Shown here: positions 8,534 through 18,775 of the stretch, piece after piece
Layout: each line of letters starts with the position of its first letter
How positions within the stretch are numbered: position 1 is the stretch's first letter
DNA from: Clostridiaceae bacterium
GTDB taxonomy: Bacteria; Bacillota; Clostridia; Lachnospirales; Lachnospiraceae
Reading direction: 5' to 3'
DNA length: 64,000 nt
Assembly (NCBI GenBank): GCA_910574345.1
Contig: CAJSZV010000001.1
Location: 105,127 to 169,126, forward strand
The notes under the pieces: model-generated
The model's database searches: none
What the model was told of the DNA's origin: nothing
The model's input: the letters and a program-made list of their open reading frames with translations, nothing else
Position numbers and translations under genes: made by a program

Positions 8534-9592
8534 GTGTATAGAATACGAAAGTATAAAATGAAGAGTGAAGAAGATTTATCGGTAATAGAAGGAATCTGGC
8601 GTTCAATTGAAACAGGAACAGAGATGACAATCTACCAATCATATGATTGGAATAGGTTGTTGATCAAAGAAGAATTGTCAAAACCGTTATCGAGATTTTT
8701 ATTGAGCATATACATCTATGTCATAGAAGATGAGAAGGATGCAGTTGTTATTTTTCCAATTGTTGTAAAAAAGCATTCCAGTAATATAAGAAAGAAGAGC
8801 AGAAGGAAAGGAATCTATCTGTTAGGAAGTGGCAGTTATTCCGATTACCTGAATGTGATATACAAAGGAACAGTCAAATCTGATATATTTGAGAGTGTAC
8901 TTTCTCAGATTAGAAATGATTTTATAGGTTATGAGATTCATATTGATGATATAAGGCAGAATACACAATTTCTCTCTTATCTGATCAATAGTACAAATAC
9001 ATTTACTGAGAATATTGCGGTCCAAGTTGTTAAACGCAGTACATTAGAAGAATACACGGGAGAATTGTCAAAGTCGGTTAAGCAAAATCTCCGCACAGCA
9101 AAAAACAGAATGAATAAGGATGGAATGTTATATGAATTAATGGTTTTAGGAAGAACTGATGACTTGAGTTTGGTTGATGAATTAAGGGATATTCATATAG
9201 AACGCATGCTGGAGAAAAACGCGCAGGACAGAAACGGTTTCCTTCCGCGGTTGGAATTGAAATATCGTATATATAAGGAAAACCATAACAATATAATAAG
9301 CAATAGCATGAAATCAATGGAAGAGGCGCGGATTATTATAGTTAGGCTAAATGGAAATATTTCTGGATACCTCTATGGGTTGGTTGATAAAAGAACGATT
9401 CGTATCCTTCAGAACTGTGTAAAACCAGAATACAAGTTTTATTCCCCGATGTTTTGTGGAGCATTTGATTATATTGTACAGGTTTTATACGAAGAAAATG
9501 AATTTGATATTGTTGACTTTACTAGGGGAGATGAAAAATATAAATATAATCTTGGAGGCGAGGAAGTAAAACTTTGTTCTTTTATCCTATAG
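8534..9592 (+). CDS. GNAT/FemAB-like acyltransferase (Acetyltransf_6 type)
   Basis: About 352 residues. The LSKSVKQNLRTAKNRMNKDG segment, followed by ISGYLYGLV and a terminal DFTRGDEKYKYNLGG block, is typical of the BioF2-like/FemAB subgroup of GNAT enzymes found in capsule clusters. It probably acylates an amino group on a sugar nucleotide or lipid-linked intermediate. The start is uncertain: GTG 8534 has an AAGGGA 12 bases upstream, ATG 8558 lacks a clear site, and longer readings overlap the previous gene. Confidence 0.7.
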   Translation: MYRIRKYKMKSEEDLSVIEGIWRSIETGTEMTIYQSYDWNRLLIKEELSKPLSRFLLSIYIYVIEDEKDAVVIFPIVVKKHSSNIRKKSRRKGIYLLGSGSYSDYLNVIYKGTVKSDIFESVLSQIRNDFIGYEIHIDDIRQNTQFLSYLINSTNTFTENIAVQVVKRSTLEEYTGELSKSVKQNLRTAKNRMNKDGMLYELMVLGRTDDLSLVDELRDIHIERMLEKNAQDRNGFLPRLELKYRIYKENHNNIISNSMKSMEEARIIIVRLNGNISGYLYGLVDKRTIRILQNCVKPEYKFYSPMFCGAFDYIVQVLYEENEFDIVDFTRGDEKYKYNLGGEEVKLCSFIL

Positions 9593-9630
9593 ACGGAGAC
9601 AATTAATACAAGGATTTAAGGAGACCATTG

Positions 9631-10962
9631 ATGAAGAGTCCGATTGACAAGAAAATAGCAGTTGCAAAAAAAGACAGATATGCATATTGGTCATTTATTT
9701 ATCTGATGGTCATGCTTTTATTTTCAGGGTATGTAGAGTTTAGAATTATTTGGCATATAGTGATTTTATTGATAGGCACATTTCTGCTTATGGTATATCC
9801 AGAAGAAAGAAAAAAAATATTTGGTAATGTTGGAATGATCCTTATTGTAGGAGGATGTTTGCTAATCACTATTATCAGTACTTGGTTATATGGTGGTTCT
9901 TGGTCAATTATATTGAGTAATTTAAGATCAATGGGGTATTCTTTGTTTGCGTTGATCATTATTACAATCGCTGTATTAAGAAATGATACACTTATCCTTC
10001 AAGTCCTTAAGAGACGCATAGTCTTGCTGAATGTAGTACTGATTATTAATATATTTGTTACAGCCATTCAGGCAAGGGGTACTGGCTTTCTTATAAAAGA
10101 TTCCTGGCTGGTTCAGAATCCGTATTATGATGATCAGGTTGCAGGACTTTTTGGCTTTAATGCAACCAATCATCTAGGGATGTATTCGGTCTTTATCATG
10201 TTGCTGAATTTTGCATATGCCAGGAATGATGTACAGAACAAGTTGAAAAAGAGAGAAATTTATATCTACACGATAACTATGGAGGCGCTGATGGCTATCA
10301 TATCAAAATATAATGATAATGCCGGATTCTATATTGTTGCTGCGCTCTTTGCGGGTCTATATATGCTGTACGATTTTGCAATAATTGAGAAAAATTTTTT
10401 GAGAAAAACAAAAAGTTTTGCAAAATATTCGTTTATCATATTTATTGCTGTAATTTTATTTTTTAACGTTCCGGCAACAAAAGATGTTTTGGATAAATAC
10501 TTAAGAAACCGGGTTGAGGTAATGCTTCATTTTAATGCTGCGGGAATGACCGGAAGCAATGAAAGACTATATCAAGTCCAATATGGGTTATCAAATTCAT
10601 TTGGCTGGTTAATCGGGAAGGGATTTGGTACGGCAAAATTCGTTCAAGCCGATGCACATGGGTTCTTCCATTTTGGGATATGTAGTGCAGGTTCCTATAT
10701 CATATTGCTTGGAGTTTGGTTCTACTTATTATATATATTAATGTATTCTAAAATGCTGTATTCCATTATTCATGTAGGAAGAAAAAAAGATGGTTGGGTA
10801 TTTCTTGCTATTTTGGCGGTAATGGTTATATTCAGCTTATATTTGCCTGTATTTAATGATGCACGCTCCGTTATATTAATTGCATTTTATGCGATTGCAT
10901 TTAGGTATATGAATGTTTCAAATAAGAAAGTGATAAAGAAGAGATATATCCAAATGACTTAA
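9631..10962 (+). CDS. O-antigen/capsule polymerase-like membrane protein (Wzy)
   Basis: 443 residues, nearly all hydrophobic helices (about 10-12), with one larger extracellular-type loop containing TGSNERLYQVQYGL near 305-325. That polar loop between late helices is the usual Wzy/O-antigen ligase layout. Start ATG 9631 has AGGAG at 9618-9622; the TTG just before it is unlikely. It would polymerise repeat units flipped by the Wzx encoded downstream. Wzy proteins diverge quickly, so the call rests on topology plus context. Confidence 0.75.
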   Translation: MKSPIDKKIAVAKKDRYAYWSFIYLMVMLLFSGYVEFRIIWHIVILLIGTFLLMVYPEERKKIFGNVGMILIVGGCLLITIISTWLYGGSWSIILSNLRSMGYSLFALIIITIAVLRNDTLILQVLKRRIVLLNVVLIINIFVTAIQARGTGFLIKDSWLVQNPYYDDQVAGLFGFNATNHLGMYSVFIMLLNFAYARNDVQNKLKKREIYIYTITMEALMAIISKYNDNAGFYIVAALFAGLYMLYDFAIIEKNFLRKTKSFAKYSFIIFIAVILFFNVPATKDVLDKYLRNRVEVMLHFNAAGMTGSNERLYQVQYGLSNSFGWLIGKGFGTAKFVQADAHGFFHFGICSAGSYIILLGVWFYLLYILMYSKMLYSIIHVGRKKDGWVFLAILAVMVIFSLYLPVFNDARSVILIAFYAIAFRYMNVSNKKVIKKRYIQMT

Positions 10963-10987
10963 TCGGATTGATGGAAGGATGGGTTTA

Positions 10988-12193
10988 ATGATATTTTGGA
11001 ATAAACTAAAAGAATATGGAATAAAACAGTCCATCCGTATATTTTACTATTTCAAAATGGAACCAATTGCTGCGAAAGTTTTCAAGGCAATATTTTCAAA
11101 TTTAAAACTCCGGAATGCGATTATTTTTGCAAGTCATAACGACTTTGATATGAATGCCGGCACACTATATGAGTATATTCTGCAATATGATCAGGATAAG
11201 AAATATAGGCTCATATGGTTTGTTGAACATATGCAAAATAAGCAATTACCAGAAGGAGTTAAGCAAATTCCCATTAAGGGAATCTGTATTAAGCGGTATT
11301 ATTGGAATTCTGTAGCCAAATGGATTTTTTATGATGATACTCATGTTCTGAAATGGAAGAATGAGCAGAAGACTATTTATTTGGGACATGCTACCAGAGC
11401 TATGAAAAATTGCAGAGGCAAAGTTCCACTTCCACAGAGTATTGATTATGTCTGCAGCAGTTCAGAAGACAATGATAAGCTTATGTCAGATGTATATGTA
11501 TGCGAGAAAAGCAAGATGATCCATACTGGTTTCCCTGTGACGGATCTTCTATATAAACAATGGAATGAAATTGAAAAGTTGCAGGTTGGTGCACAATATA
11601 AGAAAATTATTATTTGGATGCCAACATTCAGAAAGAGCAGCTATAACATATTACGAAATGATTCAGAAACAGATACAGAAACGGGACTGGCTTTGGCAGA
11701 CACATTTAGTATATATGATGAACTTGATAGCTATTTAAGAATGAGTCAGGTTCTGTTGCTCATAAAATTTCATCCGGCCCAGGACATGAGTGAGATAAGA
11801 ATAAGCGAAACTCATAATATTATATTGCTATCGCCTGAAAAATTAAAGAATATCGATATTGATACATATAAATTGTTGACACAGACAGACGCGCTTATTT
11901 CGGATTATTCCTCGATTTCATTTGATTACCTGCTGCTTGATAAGCCTATTGCATATGTACTGAGTGACTATGAGACATATAAGCTTGGATTTGCAGTAGA
12001 TAACCCTAAGGATTTTATGCCAGGTAATTATATTTACAGCATGGAGGATATGAAGCAATTTATCACAGATGTAGTTACAGAAAATGATACTCATGCAAAT
12101 CGACGGCGTGAGGTTCGTATGAAGGTAGCGCGGTATAATGACGGGCATGCATGTGAGCGAATTACAGATATGTTTTTGGGGAAGGATGAGTGA
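10988..12193 (+). CDS. CDP-glycerol glycerophosphotransferase family (TagB/TagF-like)
   Basis: 401 residues with the C-terminal CDP-glycerol glycerophosphotransferase domain. Key blocks are the family-typical YLGHATRAMKN (about 130), IIIWMPTFRKS (about 215), KFHPAQD (about 260) and TDALISDYSSISFDYLLLDK (about 300-320). These enzymes add glycerol- or ribitol-phosphate from CDP-polyols, consistent with the TarI-like gene upstream. ATG 10988 has GGAAGG nine bases upstream; ATG 10979 has none. The next gene overlaps its stop by one base. Confidence 0.85.
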   Translation: MIFWNKLKEYGIKQSIRIFYYFKMEPIAAKVFKAIFSNLKLRNAIIFASHNDFDMNAGTLYEYILQYDQDKKYRLIWFVEHMQNKQLPEGVKQIPIKGICIKRYYWNSVAKWIFYDDTHVLKWKNEQKTIYLGHATRAMKNCRGKVPLPQSIDYVCSSSEDNDKLMSDVYVCEKSKMIHTGFPVTDLLYKQWNEIEKLQVGAQYKKIIIWMPTFRKSSYNILRNDSETDTETGLALADTFSIYDELDSYLRMSQVLLLIKFHPAQDMSEIRISETHNIILLSPEKLKNIDIDTYKLLTQTDALISDYSSISFDYLLLDKPIAYVLSDYETYKLGFAVDNPKDFMPGNYIYSMEDMKQFITDVVTENDTHANRRREVRMKVARYNDGHACERITDMFLGKDE

Positions 12194-13593
12194 TGTCAAG
12201 AGAAGGAAAATTGGCTAAAAATACAGTGATATATTTCATAGGATCCTTTGGAAGTAAGTTGCTTTCTTTTATCCTTCTGCCTTTGTATGCCAATTATTTG
12301 ACTACTGATTCTTATGGAAATTATGATTTGATCAATACAATCATTCAAATTGCATATCCGGCGGTGACAATCATGCTTGATAATGCGCTGTATGTTTACC
12401 TTATTGGAACAAATGATGAGAGAAGAAAAGATGATATTATAGCTTTTGCTGTTAAAACACTGTTTGGGAATGGATGTTTGGCAATCGTTATATGTTTTAT
12501 CATAAATCGGATAGCATCAATTTCATATATAGAATGGGTAATATTCTGGCTTCTTAGTTTTTCTACATATAATACATGGCTTCAAGCCTGCCGTGGTATG
12601 AACCAACAAAAGCTTTATGCTATGACGGGTATCCTTGTAACGGCAGTGACATTAGTAGGCAATCTTGTTGGTTTAGTTGTACTGAAACAGGATTATCGGT
12701 TTTTGATGATATCAAACTGTATTGCATATGCGGTATCAGTTATATTTCTGGAAAGCAGAATACATGTTCTTGCATATACCATGCGGGGGCGTCCGTCAAG
12801 AGTGCTCAAAAAGGAAATATTAAAGTATACAGTGCCATTATTGCCTAATCAGTTAAGCTGGTGGATTCTGAATGTGTCAGATAGATTAATGATTGTTTAT
12901 TTCCTGGGTACAGGGGCTAATGGCATATATGCCATGGCGTGTAAAATTCCGGCAATCTTAAACGTGATTCATGGAATTTTTTCGGCAGCATGGTCGGATG
13001 ATATCCTATCCTCTACGAATATTGGAGAGACAGAAACGTATGCAGAGAAGATTTATAATTTATATATTCGACTTTTAGTTGGTGTATCAATTGTTTTGAT
13101 TACATCGAACAGATTTTTGTTTGAATATATTATATCCGGGAATTTTGTGGAAGCATATAAGTATACTTACTTTTTGTATATAGGATTTATTTTCAGTTCA
13201 ATTGGTGCACTACTGGGTGCATTTTATGGATACTTTAAAATGTCCTTAAATGTGTCTATTAGTACGATTGCTGCTGCCGCAATTAATTTTTTTATAAATT
13301 TGATTTTTCTTGAAAAGTATGGAATTGAGACGGCAAGTATATCAACATGTTTGGGATCAATTGCCATATGGCTGATTCGCCTTGTGGGGTTGAAAGGTCT
13401 GGTAAAGATCAAAATTACAATGCAGACCAAATTAGTTTTTTTATTATTGATACCTTTTTATTTTATAACTGATATCGAAGGATTATTTAATAATATATGT
13501 CTGATTTTGATTGGAATTTGGTGTGCAGTTTTGATTAATCTGGAAACTTTAAAAGGGCTATATCGCTTGATTATTAAGAAAGTTAGGAGTTGA
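12193..13593 (+). CDS. Wzx-type polysaccharide flippase (MATE/MOP superfamily)
   Basis: 466 residues with about 12-14 predicted helices. The start (KLAKNTVIYFIGSFGSKLLS) and central VPLLPNQLSWWILNVSDRLM are characteristic of the Wzx/RfbX polysaccharide-transport family. It would move lipid-linked repeat units across the membrane for polymerisation. ATG 12193 overlaps the previous stop (ATGA), so it is translationally coupled to the TagF-like gene. Confidence 0.88.
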   Translation: MSREGKLAKNTVIYFIGSFGSKLLSFILLPLYANYLTTDSYGNYDLINTIIQIAYPAVTIMLDNALYVYLIGTNDERRKDDIIAFAVKTLFGNGCLAIVICFIINRIASISYIEWVIFWLLSFSTYNTWLQACRGMNQQKLYAMTGILVTAVTLVGNLVGLVVLKQDYRFLMISNCIAYAVSVIFLESRIHVLAYTMRGRPSRVLKKEILKYTVPLLPNQLSWWILNVSDRLMIVYFLGTGANGIYAMACKIPAILNVIHGIFSAAWSDDILSSTNIGETETYAEKIYNLYIRLLVGVSIVLITSNRFLFEYIISGNFVEAYKYTYFLYIGFIFSSIGALLGAFYGYFKMSLNVSISTIAAAAINFFINLIFLEKYGIETASISTCLGSIAIWLIRLVGLKGLVKIKITMQTKLVFLLLIPFYFITDIEGLFNNICLILIGIWCAVLINLETLKGLYRLIIKKVRS

Positions 13594-13604
13594 ATGAAAC
13601 GATT

Positions 13605-14906
13605 ATGAGAAAAACCGTATTTATATCAATGAGCACAGATATTATTCATGGAGGCCATATTGCTATCATAGAGAAAGCAGCGGCTCTGGGAGAGGTGACA
13701 GTAGGAGTGCTGACCGATGAGGCTGTGGCAAGCTTTAAAAGGTATCCCCTTCTCAGTTATGAGGAGAGAGTAAAAATTATCTCACAGATCAAAGGCGTAT
13801 CAAGGGTGGTACGTCAGGATACCATCAGTTATAAAGGGGTTCTGGAAAATTACAGGCCGGATATCGTAGTACATGGAGACAACTGGAGGACGGACCATCT
13901 GAAACCAATCAGAACCGAATGCCTGGAAATCCTTGAGTCATATGGGGGAGAACTTGTGGAATTTCCCTATTCCTCAAACAGCGAATATAAAAAGCTGGAT
14001 GCATATTTTCGGGATCAGGCTTCTCTCCCGGATATACGGCGGGCCAGATTAAAAAAGGAAATTGCCATGAAGGGACTTGTCACTGTAATTGAAGCCCATA
14101 GCGGACTTACAGGACTGATTGCAGAAAATACAGTAGTTTATGAGGAAAACGGAGGGGCCAGACAGTTTGATGCCATGTGGGTTTCATCCCTGTGTGACTC
14201 CACAGCGAAGGGAAAGCCTGATATCGAACTGGTAGATATGACATCCAGGTTCAGGACCATTGACGATATTATGGAGGTTACCACAAAGCCGGTTATTTTT
14301 GATGCGGATACCGGGGGAATGACAGAACATTTTGTGTATACGGTCAGAACATTGGAGCGGATCGGTGCATCCATGGTCATCATTGAGGATAAAACCGGCC
14401 TAAAGAAAAATTCTTTGTTTGGCAATGAAGTAAAACAGACCCAGGCAGCGATTGAAGATTTCTGTGAGAAAATCCGTGCCGGTAAACATGCATTGAAAAC
14501 AAATGATTTTATGATCTGTGCCAGAATTGAAAGCCTGATTCTGGAAAAGGGGATGAGGGATGCCCTTAAACGTGCATATGCATTTACGGATGCCGGGGCA
14601 GACGCAATTATGATACATAGCAGAAAAAAGGATCCGGCTGAGATTTTTGAATTTATAGAAAAATTCCGCGCTGAGGATTCGTCAACGGTTCTGGTAGTTG
14701 TTCCTACATCTTTTAATGAAGTGACAGAGGAAGAGTTCAGGGCACGGGGCGTAAATATTGTGATTTATGCAAATCAACTGACGCGGACAGGCTTTCCGGC
14801 CATGCAGAGTGCAGCAAAAATAATACTTAAGAATCACAGGGCGAAGGAGTGCGATGATATCTGTATGCCGATAAAAGATATTATCCGGCTGATACCCGAA
14901 GAATGA
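13605..14906 (+). CDS. pepM: Phosphoenolpyruvate mutase with N-terminal cytidylyltransferase-like domain
   Basis: About 433 residues in two domains. Residues about 1-135 resemble TagD/GCT-like cytidylyltransferases (SMSTDIIHGGHIAIIEKA carries the HxGH nucleotide motif). Residues about 145-433 are PEP mutase, with the diagnostic EDKTGLKKNS loop and FDADTGG metal site. PEP mutase makes phosphonopyruvate, the entry step to nearly all natural phosphonates. Its partner decarboxylase is at 24579. AGGAG sits directly against a TTG at 13590 and 15 bases before ATG 13605, so the start is uncertain. Base composition is visibly richer in G+C than the flippase gene before it. Confidence 0.92.
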   Translation: MRKTVFISMSTDIIHGGHIAIIEKAAALGEVTVGVLTDEAVASFKRYPLLSYEERVKIISQIKGVSRVVRQDTISYKGVLENYRPDIVVHGDNWRTDHLKPIRTECLEILESYGGELVEFPYSSNSEYKKLDAYFRDQASLPDIRRARLKKEIAMKGLVTVIEAHSGLTGLIAENTVVYEENGGARQFDAMWVSSLCDSTAKGKPDIELVDMTSRFRTIDDIMEVTTKPVIFDADTGGMTEHFVYTVRTLERIGASMVIIEDKTGLKKNSLFGNEVKQTQAAIEDFCEKIRAGKHALKTNDFMICARIESLILEKGMRDALKRAYAFTDAGADAIMIHSRKKDPAEIFEFIEKFRAEDSSTVLVVVPTSFNEVTEEEFRARGVNIVIYANQLTRTGFPAMQSAAKIILKNHRAKECDDICMPIKDIIRLIPEE

Positions 14907-14928
14907 TCAAACCGATGAGGAGAGTTAT

Positions 14929-15690
14929 ATGAAGGCAATTATATTAGCAGCGGGGAAAGGAACCCGCATCTCTGATGAGATAGGCCCGATTCCGAAGTCA
15001 ACACTGGAAATTGGGGGAAAACCCATCATCCGTCGTACAGTGGAACTGCTTCAGCAGTACCAAATAAAAGTTGCTGTATGCACGGGATACCGCCGCCGGA
15101 AAATAGAAGAGGCTCTGGAAGGTTTGAAGGTGTCATATTTTAACAATCCTTTTTATGACGTAACGAATAATATCGCTTCCTTGTGGTTTGCGCAGGATTT
15201 TTTAAAAGGGGACGACTGTCTTGTTTTGAGTGCAGATGTGATTTTTGATCGAGATCTTTTGGAAAAACTCATGCAGATGGAAGGCGATCTCATTATGGTC
15301 ACGGATTCCAGCCGTGTAGCCGACGGAGATTATTTTTTTCACATGGCAGAGGATGGAACAATAGACGAATACGGTCCGGATATTCCAATGGAGAGAAGAG
15401 ACTATGAGTATGTTGGTATTGATAAAATATCTAAAGGCAGCATCGACAGCTTTAAGGATACGCTTCTTACCATGATAGAGGAAGGGAAGACGCAAGGTTA
15501 TTTTGAGTATGTATTTTTTTACTATATTGGTCATCCGTACATCCGGCTAACCACGTTGGATATATCTGGTTGTGTGTGGAGAGAAGTGGATTGTATAGAT
15601 GATTATAATAAAGCAGTGAAGGAACTTTGCAGAAATGCCCAAGGTGATGGGGTACAAACTGCGAATAAGGAGGAAAAATGCGGTGAGTAA
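14929..15690 (+). CDS. LicC/PntC-like nucleotidyltransferase (probable phosphonate cytidylyltransferase)
   Basis: 253 residues with the sugar-nucleotidyltransferase signature LAAGKGTRI, the PKSTLEIGGKPIIRR loop, and a YDVTNNIASLW segment like LicC choline-phosphate and PntC aminoethylphosphonate cytidylyltransferases. It starts 22 bp after the PEP mutase gene. It probably activates a phosphonate as its CMP ester for LicD-type transfer. The substrate is inferred from neighbours. A GAGGAG site precedes the start. Confidence 0.75.
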   Translation: MKAIILAAGKGTRISDEIGPIPKSTLEIGGKPIIRRTVELLQQYQIKVAVCTGYRRRKIEEALEGLKVSYFNNPFYDVTNNIASLWFAQDFLKGDDCLVLSADVIFDRDLLEKLMQMEGDLIMVTDSSRVADGDYFFHMAEDGTIDEYGPDIPMERRDYEYVGIDKISKGSIDSFKDTLLTMIEEGKTQGYFEYVFFYYIGHPYIRLTTLDISGCVWREVDCIDDYNKAVKELCRNAQGDGVQTANKEEKCGE

Positions 15691-17605
15691 TTACGTCCCA
15701 ATACCGTTATCTCTAGTGGAAAATATAGCCTGTGACATGCGGCATGATATTCTGAAAATGGTATATAACTGTGGGAAAGAAAACGGTCATCTTGGAGGGT
15801 GCCTGTCTGCTGTTGAAGTGCTTGCGGTACTTTACACCCAGATCATGAATATCAATGAAGTCGCCCACTCGGATAGAGACTGGTCTGAAAGGGATCGATT
15901 TATTATGAGTAAAGGACATGCCGGGATTGCCATGTATGCGGCGATGAAGCATGTAGGGCTTGTTTCACAGGAAATGATCAATGGACCCATTCGAGGAGAG
16001 ACGGCTATCCTTTACCGGCATCCCAAAAGAAATATCGGATATGGAATTGAATGCTCAGTAGGCAGTCTTGGTATGGGTTTGGGATATGGAAACGGTTTGC
16101 AAGAGTCTTTTCGCAGGAGAGGAACAAACCAGAGGGTGTTTGTCATGATTGGTGATGGAGAGTGCAATGAAGGCTCTGTTTGGGAAAGCGCGGCTTATGC
16201 CAGTCACAGAAAACTTGACAATATTACAGTCATTGTGGACATGAATAAGCTGCAGCTTGACGGGCCAACGCATGATGTTCTTTCCATGGATAATATGGCT
16301 GAGAGATGGACTGCCTTTGGATTTAAAACAGTGGAAGTTGATGGGCATGATATAGAGGCGATTTATAAAGCTTTGCAAACAGAGCATGTGGGACAGCCAT
16401 TGGCGGTCATTGCCCATACGGTTAAGGGAAAGGGAATATCGTTCGCAGAAAATAAAACGGAATGGCATGATAATTACTTGAGTGATGAACTGTATGAGAA
16501 GGGAATAAAAGAATTAGGTGGCAGGGATCTTTCAGAAGTGAAAAAACTCGCTGCAGAGAGGTTCGAAACAAGAAGGATAAAGATAAAAGAAAATTCTGAA
16601 GGGAAAGTAATATCCATTCCCGACACGGAGGAGCGGATATTATCTTGGCAAAGTTATGGCATCAAGAATACTATTGGGGAGGTTTCTTTCCGACTAGCAG
16701 AACAGGATGAACTTTTCACTCTTATTTACTCAGATTGTGCTAATAGAATCGGGATTAAGAGTCTCCATGAAAAGTATCCTGAAAAATGTTATGAGGCAGG
16801 AATCGCCGAACAGAATCAGATAGTGATGGCGGCAGCTATGGCACATGAAGGGTTTCATGTTTTTGCAGTTGCTTATGCGCCGTTTATTACTGCAAGAGTT
16901 CTGGATCAGATCAGAGTAAATCTCGGATATATGAAGGCACCCGTTTGTTTGATTGGATTGAGCGCGGGTATGGCGGGGAGTGATCTGGGGGCTACACACA
17001 CGGCATTTGAGGATATTGCGAATACAAGGAGCATTCCGAATATACTTGTAACTACCCCGGCGGATACTTATGAAACGGTGAAAAGTATGGAGTATTTTGT
17101 GAATAATCCGAGACCTATGTATTTAAGGGTAACCACGGGAGAAGATACTTATTTTAAGCCAGTTGCCTATTCACCGCTGAAGGCAGATGTGATAAGGAGA
17201 GGGAAGGATATTGTACTTGTTGCAATCGGAATACTTCTTAAAGAAACGATAAAGGCGGCAGAGATTCTTTATGAAAAAGGAATAGAAGCCACGGTCATAA
17301 ATGCAAGATCAGTGAAACCTTTAGATGAAGAAATGATAGAAACCATTTCACTTTTTGAAACCATAGTAACGATTGAAGAGCATAGTATTATCGGTGGTCT
17401 GGGGAGTGCAGTTGCTGAGAAGCTGGCAGTCAGGGAAAGGAAAGGAAGACTACATATGGTAGGGATAAATGATGAATATTTCTATGGGGAACAAGGAAGA
17501 GTACTGCTCAAAAAGAATGGCCTTGCCGCAGATGGAATAGTCGAAAGGGTTCTTCATGTTTCATTCGGGGGTGAGAGGTGGCATAATGAGAAAAGTGACG
17601 TTTAA
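15683..17605 (+). CDS. Transketolase (full length)
   Basis: 640 residues, both halves in one chain. The thiamine-pyrophosphate motif GDGECNEG ends with MNKLQ in the N-terminal domain; the pyrimidine-binding domain has EAGIAEQNQ; a C-terminal domain follows. A GTG start at 15683 has AAGGAGG nine bases upstream and overlaps the end of the cytidylyltransferase gene. A transketolase embedded in a capsule operon suggests production of a pentose/heptose phosphate or a TPP-dependent ketol transfer for an unusual residue. A housekeeping role cannot be excluded. Confidence 0.85.
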   Translation: MSNYVPIPLSLVENIACDMRHDILKMVYNCGKENGHLGGCLSAVEVLAVLYTQIMNINEVAHSDRDWSERDRFIMSKGHAGIAMYAAMKHVGLVSQEMINGPIRGETAILYRHPKRNIGYGIECSVGSLGMGLGYGNGLQESFRRRGTNQRVFVMIGDGECNEGSVWESAAYASHRKLDNITVIVDMNKLQLDGPTHDVLSMDNMAERWTAFGFKTVEVDGHDIEAIYKALQTEHVGQPLAVIAHTVKGKGISFAENKTEWHDNYLSDELYEKGIKELGGRDLSEVKKLAAERFETRRIKIKENSEGKVISIPDTEERILSWQSYGIKNTIGEVSFRLAEQDELFTLIYSDCANRIGIKSLHEKYPEKCYEAGIAEQNQIVMAAAMAHEGFHVFAVAYAPFITARVLDQIRVNLGYMKAPVCLIGLSAGMAGSDLGATHTAFEDIANTRSIPNILVTTPADTYETVKSMEYFVNNPRPMYLRVTTGEDTYFKPVAYSPLKADVIRRGKDIVLVAIGILLKETIKAAEILYEKGIEATVINARSVKPLDEEMIETISLFETIVTIEEHSIIGGLGSAVAEKLAVRERKGRLHMVGINDEYFYGEQGRVLLKKNGLAADGIVERVLHVSFGGERWHNEKSDV

Positions 17606-18767
17606 TCGGGTGATTGTGAAAATTGTTAAAAAAAGTTTGATAAGTATAAATAGTGGCTTTGTAAACATTACCTGTAAAATAGCAAAAATGTGTGGATATG
17701 AAGGACTGACGGATGCGTATATGAAGTCTATGGTTAAGTGTTATGAAAAAAACACAGATTATTATGCCGCATACAAAATCATAGCAAAAAAATCCGAGAA
17801 AGTTTTTAGCATAGAAGAGGAAAATGATTATGATGGGCAGGTGGGCATTATTATTCAGGGGCCATTAGTTTTGAAAGATCATTTTACCTTAGAGACTATA
17901 CGAATTTATCGGAAATTATTTCCTTCCGCAAAGGTTATTTTATCAACCTGGGAAAATGAAAACAAAGAGGAACTTGAGTTAATTGCAAAAGAAAAGAATT
18001 GTACCATTGTCACAAGTAAGGTCCCTGATGATCCTGGAGTGCTCAATGTAAATCTCCAATGCATATCAACAAGAAGTGGTATTTTAAAAGCGGAGGAACT
18101 GGAGTTAAAGTATGTTGCAAAGACCAGAACGGATTGGAGAATGTATCATCAGGGGGCTGTTCGCTTTATGATACATCTGTTGGAAACATTTCCATGTAAG
18201 GAATATTTATTCAAGCAAAATAAAAGAATTATAGCGATGGATATAGCAACAGATGAAACCTCCATTTTATTTTATCCATTTTGGATTTCTGACATTTTTC
18301 AGTTTGGTGAGATACAGGATATGAAAAACTACTGGGATCATCCTGTATCTAAGCAAGGGAAAATGACGAAAGGAGGTTTGGATGAACATATACGTACCAA
18401 TAAATACTCGTGGAGCAGGAGGGCGAAAGAAGGATTATTAATCGAGGCAAGGCTTGCAATTGATTATTATAGAAGGATGACTGGTAACGAGCCGATTGTT
18501 ACGGTAGATGAATATTGGAAATTTATGAAAGGGTACTTCATGGTGATTCCCAGAAGTATGATTGGCGGATATTGGTTCAAATATGAGGAACGCCGCATTT
18601 TGGAATCTATGGATTGGGGAACTTGTTTTAAAAATGACTCTCAGGATAGTCTATTAACATATAATTTTGATTTTGTTTCTTGGCTTAATCTTTTATCAGA
18701 CGACTTAAATTATGATGACAGTTATAAAACCATGTGTGATAGAAGATGTTATGTATACAGGCAATAG
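17586..18767 (+). CDS. WavE-like polysaccharide synthesis protein
   Basis: 393 residues. VGIIIQGPLVLKDHFTLETI followed by FPSAKVILSTWENE and KTRTDWRMY match the WavE lipopolysaccharide-synthesis family, thought to be glycosyltransferase-like. ATG 17586, with GAGAGG upstream, overlaps the transketolase end by 20 bp. The donor and acceptor are unknown. Confidence 0.7.
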   Translation: MRKVTFNRVIVKIVKKSLISINSGFVNITCKIAKMCGYEGLTDAYMKSMVKCYEKNTDYYAAYKIIAKKSEKVFSIEEENDYDGQVGIIIQGPLVLKDHFTLETIRIYRKLFPSAKVILSTWENENKEELELIAKEKNCTIVTSKVPDDPGVLNVNLQCISTRSGILKAEELELKYVAKTRTDWRMYHQGAVRFMIHLLETFPCKEYLFKQNKRIIAMDIATDETSILFYPFWISDIFQFGEIQDMKNYWDHPVSKQGKMTKGGLDEHIRTNKYSWSRRAKEGLLIEARLAIDYYRRMTGNEPIVTVDEYWKFMKGYFMVIPRSMIGGYWFKYEERRILESMDWGTCFKNDSQDSLLTYNFDFVSWLNLLSDDLNYDDSYKTMCDRRCYVYRQ

Positions 18768-18775
18768 GGGGAAAT

